Assembly: GCA_030622395.1 (NCBI GenBank)
Contig: JAUXGF010000258.1
Location: 1 to 5,016, forward strand
Reading direction: 5' to 3'
DNA from: Calditrichaceae bacterium
Lineage (GTDB): Bacteria; Calditrichota; Calditrichia; Calditrichales; Calditrichaceae
Length of the DNA: 5,016 bases
Below are positions 1 through 5,016 of the stretch, in pieces (positions within the stretch are counted from its first letter, which is position 1; every line of letters starts with the position of its first letter). The notes below the pieces were generated by a model. That model worked only from the letters and a program-made list of their open reading frames with translations, was not told the DNA's origin and made no database searches. The position numbers and the translations under genes are program-made.

Positions 1-96
1 AAATTTCAAGTCGTACCCTTTAAATTAAAGGAAGGTATCGTTATTTTCAGGTCGACGGCGGTTTTGACTCGGAAGGAGGCGGTTAGAACCCCCTAA
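1..96 (+). CDS. Possible 3' end of an upstream gene (partial)
   Basis: Frame 1 is open from the first base of the window to a TAA at 94-96, giving 31 residues that end in RKEAVRTP. The other two forward frames hit stops within about 27 bases, and this stretch is more GC-rich than the repeat zone that follows. The stop sits 22 bases before the first heptamer unit, much as the array at 4117 sits just after the stop at 4111. No family is recognisable from so short a tail. An open run of 31 codons can also arise by chance, and the last codons overlap a GGTTAG...AACCCCCTAA motif resembling the palindromic repeat near 4931-4960. The call is therefore tentative. Confidence 0.3.
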   Translation, partial: KFQVVPFKLKEGIVIFRSTAVLTRKEAVRTP

Positions 97-118
97 ACAT
101 CTATCTTTAATCTTTTTT

Positions 119-202
119 CTTACTTCCTACTTCTTACTTCCAAATTCCCCATTCCAAATTCCAAATTTCTACTTCCCACTTCCTACTTCTTACTTCCTAC
201 TT
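119..202. repeat. Degenerate heptanucleotide tandem array, 12 units
   Basis: Twelve consecutive 7-base units follow each other without a phase break. Units 1-3 are of CTTACTT/CCTACTT type, units 4-7 are CCAAATT-like (one reads CCCCATT), and units 8-12 return to TCTACTT, CCCACTT, CCTACTT, CTTACTT and CCTACTT. Every unit ends in TT and most begin with C. No long open frame of protein-like composition crosses it. It lies in the spacer upstream of the phosphatase gene. Such arrays resemble the short tandem heptamer repeats known from cyanobacteria and seen in some other genomes. No function is evident. Confidence 0.85.
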
Positions 203-213
203 TCTTTAATCTT

Positions 214-262
214 GCATCAAGCATCCAGCATCAAGCAACCAGTATCCAGTATCAAGTAACCG
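214..262. repeat. Second heptanucleotide array, 7 units (GCATCMA/GTATCMA)
   Basis: Seven contiguous 7-base units read GCATCAA, GCATCCA, GCATCAA, GCAACCA, GTATCCA, GTATCAA and GTAACCG. The consensus differs from that of the array at 119-202, and the two are out of phase, separated by 11 bases. The GCATCCA unit is a rotated reverse complement of the CTGGATG unit at 4117-4151. The 10-mer AACCAGTATC (237-246) recurs in the same orientation at 4185-4194. The array therefore belongs to the same dispersed repeat family as the 3' spacer of the diguanylate cyclase gene. Confidence 0.85.
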
Positions 263-290
263 GGATTTTTCTTTCTTTTAAACATCCATA

Positions 291-319
291 TTGAATATTA
301 GTATTCTTTTATCTATCTT
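291..319 (+). promoter_or_regulatory. Candidate sigma-70-like promoter for the phosphatase gene
   Basis: TTGAAT at 291-296 and TATCTT at 314-319 are separated by 17 bases. Each matches four of six positions of the TTGACA/TATAAT consensus. A start near 326 would leave a leader of about 19 bases that still includes the ribosome site at 333-338. In such AT-rich DNA matches of this quality occur by chance, so this is only the best candidate in the stretch between the repeat arrays and the gene. Confidence 0.2.
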
Positions 320-332
320 TTAATCAAATTCA

Positions 333-338
333 AGGGAG
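333..338 (+). promoter_or_regulatory. Ribosome binding site fixing the TTG start at 345
   Basis: AGGGAG lies six bases before TTG at 345-347. In the same frame a TAA at 321-323 closes the reading frame upstream, and no ATG, GTG or other TTG occurs between that stop and 345. The first internal methionine codon is at residue 222, inside the first GAF-like/helical region. The TTG with this Shine-Dalgarno sequence is therefore the only sensible start. Confidence 0.75.
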
Positions 339-344
339 ATAAAT

Positions 345-2258
345 TTGTCAAAACATAATTTTTTGGGAACAATCTTACTATATTTAATATACATCCTTTT
401 CTTTTATACTATATATATAGCAGCCGTACAAATCGTCCCTTATCCGGAAATTACAGCCGCCGCAATTACATTGCTTCTTGTGATCACTTTACAGGAACGT
501 TTTAAATTAATAATTAAGAAATTTTTCGCTAAACGTTACTATAGCGTTTTAACTGAAGCGCGGCAGATATTAGAAACCGCAAACAGCTCTCTAAACAGCG
601 CGGTTCGTTATCATGAAGTCACCAAATATTTAGTTGAAGCTTTTACTAAGATATTCAGCGGTCTTCCGTACGCATTTTACCTCCTTAATAAAGACAAATA
701 TCATTTAGTGCACTACGATAATATTTATGATAGAGATTTGCTTTCTTTAGATATAAAAAGCGGTTATTTTAATAATTTGCCCGCTAACGCTTTAGTTGTT
801 GAAAATTTCAAAGACAGCGCCCTGCCCGGCTCAATTATTGAAAAATTATCAGCGGCAGACCTTATCAGCCTGCTGCCCTTCCGCGGGCATACTCAAATCT
901 TTGCTTTTTTATTAATTAACCATAAAAGGATTTCTTTTTTTGATGATAAAGAGGCTAAGAGAAATTTTGTAAAAATACAAAAGAAAGCCGGCAAAATTTT
1001 AGAAAACATGGCGCTGTTAATGGATTTGGAAAAAAAGAATTTTGAAACGCATAAATTAATCGAAGTAAGCCGAAAAATTTTATCTTCTTTTGATATTAAA
1101 AACATTTTGGATTTCATTCTCAGTTCGCTTAAATCTCTTATTAATTACGATACAGCGGTTATCTTTCTGCTTGATAAATCCGGCAAACGGCTCTTAAATT
1201 TCAGCAGCGAAGGCTATGATTCTTCCTTAGACAATCGTCTGCATTTAAAAGTAGGACAGGGCTCTTGCGGCTGGGTTGTTAAAACAAAACAAATTGACGT
1301 GTTAGATGACGTCCGAACGGCTGAACATTATTATGAAATCCGTCCTGAAACCCGGTCACAAATCTCTATTCCGCTTATTTTTGATGAAAAAGCGCTTGGA
1401 GTAATTTGCCTGGAAAGCAACCGGCAGGCTTTTTTTAATCGGAACGTAAGTGAGATACTTCAGCTTTTCGCCCATCAGGCATCTATAGCTATTCACAACT
1501 CACGGCAATTAGACATAATGCTGGCAAAAAAAGCTTATGAACATGAGTTAGTCAACGCCGGTACAGTTCAGCAAAGACTGCTTGTCCATCAATTTCCGCA
1601 TATTCAAGATTTAAGCATTACCGCAGTCAATATTCCAAGTAAAATCATCAGCGGCGATTTATATGACATAATAAAGTTCAATGATTATACGGTGGGCATT
1701 GCCATTGGCGACGTTTCCGGTAAGGGCGCCCCCGCCGCCTTAATGATGACCCTTATATTAGCCGGTTTACGAAGCCAGAAAAAAACATTCTTAACCGTAT
1801 GCGATATTGTCTGCCGGCTTAACAACTTACTTTATGAAAGTATTATCGAAGGCAAATACGCTACCTTTTTTTACGGAATTTTTGCACAGGATCAGAATAA
1901 ACTAATCTACACAAACGCCGGACACAACCCGCCGATTATTTTTAAAACAACAGGCGAAATCATCCGCTTAACTAAAGGCGGGATCGTGTTAGGTTTTCTT
2001 GCCAATCAGGAATATATTCAAAATGAAGCAGCTTTTAATAAAGGCGATATTTTTTTAGCTTACACAGACGGAGTAACCGAAACGATGAACCGCAGCGAAG
2101 AAGAATTTGGCGAAAAACGGCTTATCGAATTAGTTAAATCGAACATACACTTATCTGTTTTTGATTTAAAAGAAAAGATTATTGAAGAACTTAAAATATT
2201 TTCTGATTTTAAAAAACCGGATGATGACATTACCCTGATTATTTGTAAACATGACTAA
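345..2258 (+). CDS. Membrane-anchored GAF-domain SpoIIE/RsbU-type PP2C serine/threonine phosphatase
   Basis: This 637-residue protein should be a metal-dependent (PPM/SpoIIE family) phosphoprotein phosphatase. Residues 6-29 and 34-49 are hydrophobic and read as two membrane helices. They are followed by a basic FKLIIKKFFAKRYY linker, placing the rest in the cytosol. Residues about 80-225 look like a divergent GAF-like sensor domain. Residues about 235-388 are a clearer GAF domain (GQGSCGWVV at 304-312, DV at 322-323, LGVICLES at 351-358). The C-terminal PP2C domain (about 395-635) shows SGDLYD (436-441), GDVSGKG (455-461), NAGHNPP (524-530), YTDGVTE (573-579) and DDDIT (626-630). The expected metal ligands D438, D456, D575 and D627/D628 are present, so it should be active. 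The usual substrate of such enzymes is a phosphorylated STAS anti-sigma antagonist, but none is encoded here. The GAF ligand is unknown. Tandem stops TAA-TAG end the gene. A TTG start is used. Confidence 0.93.
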   Translation: MSKHNFLGTILLYLIYILFFYTIYIAAVQIVPYPEITAAAITLLLVITLQERFKLIIKKFFAKRYYSVLTEARQILETANSSLNSAVRYHEVTKYLVEAFTKIFSGLPYAFYLLNKDKYHLVHYDNIYDRDLLSLDIKSGYFNNLPANALVVENFKDSALPGSIIEKLSAADLISLLPFRGHTQIFAFLLINHKRISFFDDKEAKRNFVKIQKKAGKILENMALLMDLEKKNFETHKLIEVSRKILSSFDIKNILDFILSSLKSLINYDTAVIFLLDKSGKRLLNFSSEGYDSSLDNRLHLKVGQGSCGWVVKTKQIDVLDDVRTAEHYYEIRPETRSQISIPLIFDEKALGVICLESNRQAFFNRNVSEILQLFAHQASIAIHNSRQLDIMLAKKAYEHELVNAGTVQQRLLVHQFPHIQDLSITAVNIPSKIISGDLYDIIKFNDYTVGIAIGDVSGKGAPAALMMTLILAGLRSQKKTFLTVCDIVCRLNNLLYESIIEGKYATFFYGIFAQDQNKLIYTNAGHNPPIIFKTTGEIIRLTKGGIVLGFLANQEYIQNEAAFNKGDIFLAYTDGVTETMNRSEEEFGEKRLIELVKSNIHLSVFDLKEKIIEELKIFSDFKKPDDDITLIICKHD

Positions 2259-2270
2259 TAGTTAAAGAAA

Positions 2271-2290
2271 AATGATTCCCCGGGGTCATT
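2271..2290. repeat. GC-centred palindrome just after the phosphatase stop
   Basis: AATGA-TT-CCCC is followed directly by GGGG-TCATT, an interrupted palindrome of nine pairs with a two-base bulge. It begins 12 bases after the stop codon. There is no T-run after it, and the CCCCGGGG centre leaves almost no loop, so it makes a poor intrinsic terminator. It could be a protein-binding palindrome or chance. Confidence 0.4.
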
Positions 2291-2383
2291 GGGTGAAAAG
2301 ATTAAAGAAAAAAGATTAAATATACAATTAAGTATTTTTAAATAAAGTCGAAATAACAAGCAAGGATATTTGGAAACTTATAC

Positions 2384-2451
2384 AATAATTCCCTCTTAGC
2401 AAAGTAGTAACATATTTGTGGATCAATATCTCGGTTTTAGCGGGAATTATT
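2384..2451. repeat. 10-bp perfect inverted repeat in the spacer before the diguanylate cyclase gene
   Basis: AATAATTCCC at 2384-2393 is the exact reverse complement of GGGAATTATT at 2442-2451, with 48 bases between. The right arm lies 22 bases before the ATG at 2474. The right half overlaps TTTAGCGGGA (2436-2445), which is identical to the - strand of the hairpin core at 4159-4168. The preceding ATCTCG (2428-2433) also matches that hairpin, so a diverged copy of the same element sits here. The remaining spacer (2259-2473) is AT-rich, with no convincing gene and no clear promoter. Confidence 0.5.
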
Positions 2452-2473
2452 TTTAACGTATATTTGGAATAAA

Positions 2474-4111
2474 ATGACTAATTCACAAAAAAAAATACTT
2501 TATATAGAGGATGATCCGGAAGCGCGTTTTTTAATGGCCGATATCATTCGTTATAAAGGTTATATATATTATGAAGCCTCCCGCGGTTTAGATGGAATAC
2601 GCATGGCTGAAGAAAACCGTCCCGACTTAATCCTGGTCGATTTAATCCTGCCTGATATGCAGGGATACGAGGTAACCACACATTTAAAAAATCTTCCCGG
2701 CTTAAACGATACGCCTGTTATAGCGCTGACAGCCGAAACGCAAAAAGATGTAAAAGAGTTAGTGTTAACCGCAGGCTGCGACGGGTATATTTCCAAACCG
2801 ATTAATGTTGTTGAGTTTTTATTTAAAATTGAAGAATATTTAGCCGGTAAACGGGATATTATCGCGCCGGAAGATGAAAAACAATATTTACAAAAATATA
2901 ATATCCAGCTTGTTGAGAAACTCAAGAAAAAGATTACTGAATTAGAAGTTTTAAATAAAAATTTAACAAGCTTAAACAACGAACTCTTTTTATCAAGAGA
3001 TGAACTCGCCCAATATAACGACCGGTTGTTTTATCTGAACAATCTGGCAAATTACCTCAGAACACTGCAAAATCCTGTTAATTTAATTAAGGAAATTCCC
3101 CATAAAATTATTGAGGGATTTAAAGTTGAGCGCTGTATCTTATTAGAGATCAAACGAGATTCATATAAACTACACCCATTTTCTTATGCTGGAATCTCTG
3201 AATCTTTACTATCAAACTTTAAAATTAATTTTTCTCCGGAATTTATTACTTATCTAAAAGATGAAGACGGAATCATCTGGGTAAAAAATATCTCAGAGAT
3301 TATTGACGCTTGTTTATTAAAGCTTTCCAAGAAACTAAAATCTCACTCTTTTATATTAGCTAACTTAGCAAATTTGCAAACACAAAGCGATTCCACAGAT
3401 ATAATCAAAAAAAAGGATGAAAATCAAAATATCAAAGACGACGCCGATATATCAAAACGTTTTTTTATCTTTATTGACAAAGGAAAAACAAAAAAGTCAT
3501 TTGCGACTTATGAGGTTAGAATTTTAAAAGCCTTTATTCAAACGGTAAGCGTTATATATGAGAATATGATCTTCCATTCCAGATTAGTGAAGCTCTATAA
3601 AATCAAAGAGCAGCAGGCTATGAGAGATGGATTAACTAATGTTTATAATTACCGCTATTTTATTCAAGAATTACAGCGGGAAGCAAATCGTACTAAACGT
3701 TTTCATACCCCCTTCTCTCTTTTAATGATAGATATTGATCATTTTAAACAATACAACGACCAGCACGGACATCTGGAAGGCGATAAAATATTATGCGGCA
3801 TAACCCGTTTAATCGAACAGAATATCCGGACAACAGATACCATAGCCCGTTACGGCGGGGAAGAATTTTCAGTGATCCTGCCGGGTTTAAATAAAAAAGA
3901 TTCAATTTTTATAGCTAATAAACTACATGAAATAATTGAAAGCTACAATTTCCCCAAGCAAAAACAGCAGCCATCCGGTAATTTAACTATCAGCATTGGA
4001 GTAGCCAATTTACCCGAAGATACTACAGACGGTAAAATTCTGCTTCAACTTGCTGATCAGGCGCTCTATAAAGCAAAAGAAAGCGGACGAAACAAGGTTT
4101 GTATAATTTAG
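2474..4111 (+). CDS. Response regulator diguanylate cyclase (REC - coiled coil - GAF-like - GGDEF)
   Basis: This 545-residue soluble protein should condense two GTP into c-di-GMP when its receiver is phosphorylated. The receiver (about 6-123) has acidic residues E12-D13-D14, phospho-acceptor D56 in LILVDLILPD, T86 in ALTA and K108 in SKP, so all key residues are present. Residues about 132-185 are charged and heptad-like, probably a coiled-coil signalling helix. Residues about 186-370 resemble a divergent GAF domain interrupted by a hydrophilic Lys/Asp/Asn-rich loop near 301-328. The GGDEF domain (about 375-545) has DGLT (385-388), D420, N428, D437 and the signature GGEEF (461-465). RTTD at 452-455, five residues before the signature, is the inhibitory I-site, predicting feedback control by c-di-GMP. 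No EAL, HD-GYP or PilZ domain is attached. The ATG at 2474 is the first start after an in-frame TAG at 2438-2440, with only a weak GGA (2466-2468) ahead of it. No partner histidine kinase is in the window. Confidence 0.95.
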   Translation: MTNSQKKILYIEDDPEARFLMADIIRYKGYIYYEASRGLDGIRMAEENRPDLILVDLILPDMQGYEVTTHLKNLPGLNDTPVIALTAETQKDVKELVLTAGCDGYISKPINVVEFLFKIEEYLAGKRDIIAPEDEKQYLQKYNIQLVEKLKKKITELEVLNKNLTSLNNELFLSRDELAQYNDRLFYLNNLANYLRTLQNPVNLIKEIPHKIIEGFKVERCILLEIKRDSYKLHPFSYAGISESLLSNFKINFSPEFITYLKDEDGIIWVKNISEIIDACLLKLSKKLKSHSFILANLANLQTQSDSTDIIKKKDENQNIKDDADISKRFFIFIDKGKTKKSFATYEVRILKAFIQTVSVIYENMIFHSRLVKLYKIKEQQAMRDGLTNVYNYRYFIQELQREANRTKRFHTPFSLLMIDIDHFKQYNDQHGHLEGDKILCGITRLIEQNIRTTDTIARYGGEEFSVILPGLNKKDSIFIANKLHEIIESYNFPKQKQQPSGNLTISIGVANLPEDTTDGKILLQLADQALYKAKESGRNKVCII

Positions 4112-4116
4112 CTTTT

Positions 4117-4156
4117 CTGGATGCTGGATGCTGGATGCTGGATGCTGGATGCTGGA
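4117..4156. repeat. CTGGATG heptanucleotide array, 5.7 units
   Basis: Five perfect CTGGATG units (4117-4151) and a partial CTGGA (4152-4156) start five bases after the stop of the diguanylate cyclase gene. These are the least diverged heptamer copies in the window, suggesting recent expansion. The reverse complement (CATCCAG) matches the array at 214-262, so the family occurs in both orientations. The partial unit runs directly into the hairpin at 4154-4179. Confidence 0.92.
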
Positions 4157-4179
4157 AATCCCGCTAAAGCGAGATTTCC
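4154..4179. terminator. Hairpin between convergent genes, possible bidirectional terminator
   Basis: GGAAATC (4154-4160) pairs with GATTTCC (4173-4179). After one C/A mismatch, CGC (4162-4164) pairs with GCG (4169-4171) around a TAAA loop. The stem lies between the stop codons of the diguanylate cyclase (4111) and upp (4211), the expected place for a shared terminator. Neither strand has a T-run directly after the stem, so it is not a textbook intrinsic terminator. It may instead be a dispersed hairpin element, since a related sequence appears at 2428-2448. Downstream, ATCCAACCAGTATC (4181-4194) is a heptamer-family segment of opposite polarity to the array on the left. Confidence 0.5.
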
Positions 4180-4210
4180 TATCCAACCAGTATCTACTTT
4201 ATAAATACAG

Positions 4211-4843
4211 TTACTCTGTGCCAAAAATCCTATCCCCGGCGTCGCCCAAGCCAGGCATGATATATTTGTGATCATTTAATTCACGGTCTAAAGCGGCGGT
4301 ATAAATGGGAAGCTCAGGATGTTTTTCCTGTAAATATCGAACGCCTTCCGGCGCGGCGACTAAGCAGACAAATGTTATTGACAGCCCCCCCCTTTTTTTC
4401 ACACAATCTACAGCGGCGGCGGCGCTGCCTGCGGTGGCAAGCATTGGATCAATTATAAATATTTCAGCTTTAGCAAGATCGCCCGGAAATTTAAGATAAT
4501 ACTCAACAGGCATTAAGGTTTTCTTATCCCGATAAAGACCAAGATGCCCTACCCTGGCATGCGGAATTAATCTTAAGATGCCGTCGCTCATTCCTAAGCC
4601 CGCTCTGAGTATCGGTATAAGAGTAACGGGTTTGGCAAGTATATATCCGGTAGCTTTTTCGAGCGGAGTTTCCACCTCTCTTGGACATACAGCCATGTTA
4701 CGGGTAATTTCATAAACCATTAATTCGGAGATTTCATTAAGTATGGCGCGGAAGTTCAGATTACTGGTGTGCTTATTTCTTAAATAAAACATTTTTTGTT
4801 GGATTAAGGGATGATCAAGAATATACAATTTTTTAAATTCCAT
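4211..4843 (-). CDS. upp: Uracil phosphoribosyltransferase
   Basis: This 210-residue cytosolic enzyme of pyrimidine salvage converts uracil and PRPP to UMP and pyrophosphate. Its length matches the family (about 208-210). Family motifs appear in order: ILRAGLGM (78-85), the RDKKTLMPVEYY region (105-116), the PRPP loop DPMLATAGSA (132-141), VAAPEGV (162-168) and the C-terminal uracil-binding YIMPGLGDAGDRIFGT (194-209). The PRPP loop carries Ala138 where most relatives, including Escherichia coli, have Gly (ATGGS). Everything else looks functional. The ATG at 4843-4841 is preceded by AAGGA (4855-4851) seven bases upstream. An A7G8 run (4399-4385) encodes KKRGG at residues 149-153. The gene is convergent with the signalling genes and appears to be its own unit, with its stop 32 bases from the hairpin. 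Confidence 0.97.
   Translation of the reverse strand: MEFKKLYILDHPLIQQKMFYLRNKHTSNLNFRAILNEISELMVYEITRNMAVCPREVETPLEKATGYILAKPVTLIPILRAGLGMSDGILRLIPHARVGHLGLYRDKKTLMPVEYYLKFPGDLAKAEIFIIDPMLATAGSAAAAVDCVKKRGGLSITFVCLVAAPEGVRYLQEKHPELPIYTAALDRELNDHKYIMPGLGDAGDRIFGTE
4385..4399 (-). repeat. A7G8 homopolymer tract inside upp
   Basis: On the coding strand seven A are followed directly by eight G, spanning the codons AAA AAA AGG GGG GGG for residues 149-153, about 70% into the enzyme. A gain or loss of one base would remove the C-terminal uracil-binding motif. The frame is intact in this sequence. Runs of this kind are prone to polymerase slippage and also to sequencing or assembly error. Confidence 0.9.
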
Positions 4844-4932
4844 ATTTTAGTCCTTATTATAATCAGGGTAGTGTCAATAATTTTTACTAATTTTCAATTT
4901 AACCTTCTATTTTAAAACAGTTTAAATCAATC

Positions 4933-4950
4933 CCCCCTTAAAAAAGGAGG
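4933..4950. repeat. C-rich/G-rich hairpin of a dispersed-palindrome type
   Basis: CCCCCTT (4933-4939) pairs with AAGGAGG (4944-4950) around AAAA, with one C/A mismatch. A further TTAGGGGG (4951-4958) could pair competitively with the same C-run. The flank TTAGGGGGTT (4951-4960) is the exact reverse complement of AACCCCCTAA (88-97 region) at the other end of the window. Elements with this AATCCCCC...AAGG...GGGGGTT look are common as dispersed intergenic palindromes in many genomes. It lies upstream of upp and could end transcription of a gene beyond the right edge. The rest of 4861-5016 shows no gene. Confidence 0.55.
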
Positions 4951-5016
4951 TTAGGGGGTTGTCCGAAATAAGGATACACTAAAAAGAAGTTCACAAAGCA
5001 ATTCTTTTATTACTCC

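Noticed and set aside
119..262. CRISPR array
   Set aside because: The repeats are contiguous 7-base units without spacers of 25-40 bases, and no cas gene is present.
893..1117. 74-codon - strand open frame inside the phosphatase gene
   Set aside because: It is a low-complexity K/S/F-rich shadow of the AT-rich GAF region.
2271..2290. Intrinsic terminator after the phosphatase gene
   Set aside because: The palindrome has no usable loop without breaking GC pairs and no T-run follows it.
2272..2319. Short open frame of 15 codons starting ATGATTCCC in the spacer after the phosphatase gene
   Set aside because: It has no ribosome binding site, its start lies within a palindrome, and the lysine-rich product reflects the A-rich sequence.
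2569..2979. 136-codon open frame on the - strand inside the diguanylate cyclase gene
   Set aside because: It is antisense to the clearly coding receiver and coiled-coil region, shows no domain and has no ribosome site context; it is a shadow of the real gene.
4305..4499. 64-codon + strand open frame inside upp
   Set aside because: It is antisense to the conserved PRPP-loop region of upp and has no family resemblance.
4856..4877. TTGACA (4877-4872) and TATAAT (4861-4856) on the - strand upstream of upp, looking like a perfect promoter
   Set aside because: The two boxes are only 10 bases apart instead of about 17, and a start downstream of this TATAAT would fall after the AAGGA ribosome site at 4855-4851. 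They cannot act together as an ordinary promoter for upp.

Overview
The window reads as a low-GC bacterial chromosome segment. Two large signalling genes run on the + strand, and a housekeeping uracil salvage gene converges on them from the - strand. Genes use TTG/ATG starts and Shine-Dalgarno-like sites. The spacers are filled with degenerate heptanucleotide tandem repeats and short GC-rich hairpins. A tentative guess is an uncultured Gram-negative candidate-phylum lineage such as Omnitrophota or a neighbour, because AT-rich coding, heavily multidomain GAF/PP2C/GGDEF proteins and heptamer-repeat spacers fit such genomes. No marker gene in the window settles this.

Layout. Positions 1-96 may be the last codons of an upstream gene, but this is weak. 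Positions 97-344 are non-coding and hold two heptamer arrays (119-202 and 214-262), then an AT-rich promoter-like stretch. Positions 345-2258 encode a membrane-anchored, GAF-containing SpoIIE/RsbU-type PP2C phosphatase with a TTG start. Positions 2259-2473 are a non-coding spacer with a GC palindrome, a 10-bp inverted repeat and a diverged copy of the hairpin seen again at 4154-4179. Positions 2474-4111 encode a response regulator diguanylate cyclase (REC, coiled coil, GAF-like region, GGDEF) with an intact product-inhibition site. Positions 4112-4210 are a convergent spacer built of a CTGGATG array, a hairpin and an oppositely oriented repeat arm. Positions 4211-4843 (-) encode uracil phosphoribosyltransferase (upp). 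Positions 4844-5016 hold the upp ribosome binding site and a C-rich/G-rich dispersed palindrome.

How the genes may work together. The phosphatase should remove phosphate from a serine/threonine-phosphorylated STAS-type partner, as in partner-switching systems. The second gene should make c-di-GMP under control of an aspartate phosphorelay. Their adjacency and shared orientation suggest one signalling locus, but no kinase, STAS protein, anti-sigma factor or c-di-GMP receptor lies in the window, so the link is inferred. The upp gene is metabolically unrelated and shares only the 3' spacer.

I do not see a clear new system. The observations most worth a second look are the heptamer arrays and their polarity switch around the hairpin, the related hairpin copies in two spacers, the A7G8 homopolymer inside upp together with an altered PRPP-loop residue, and the pairing of a PP2C phosphatase with a REC-GGDEF protein.
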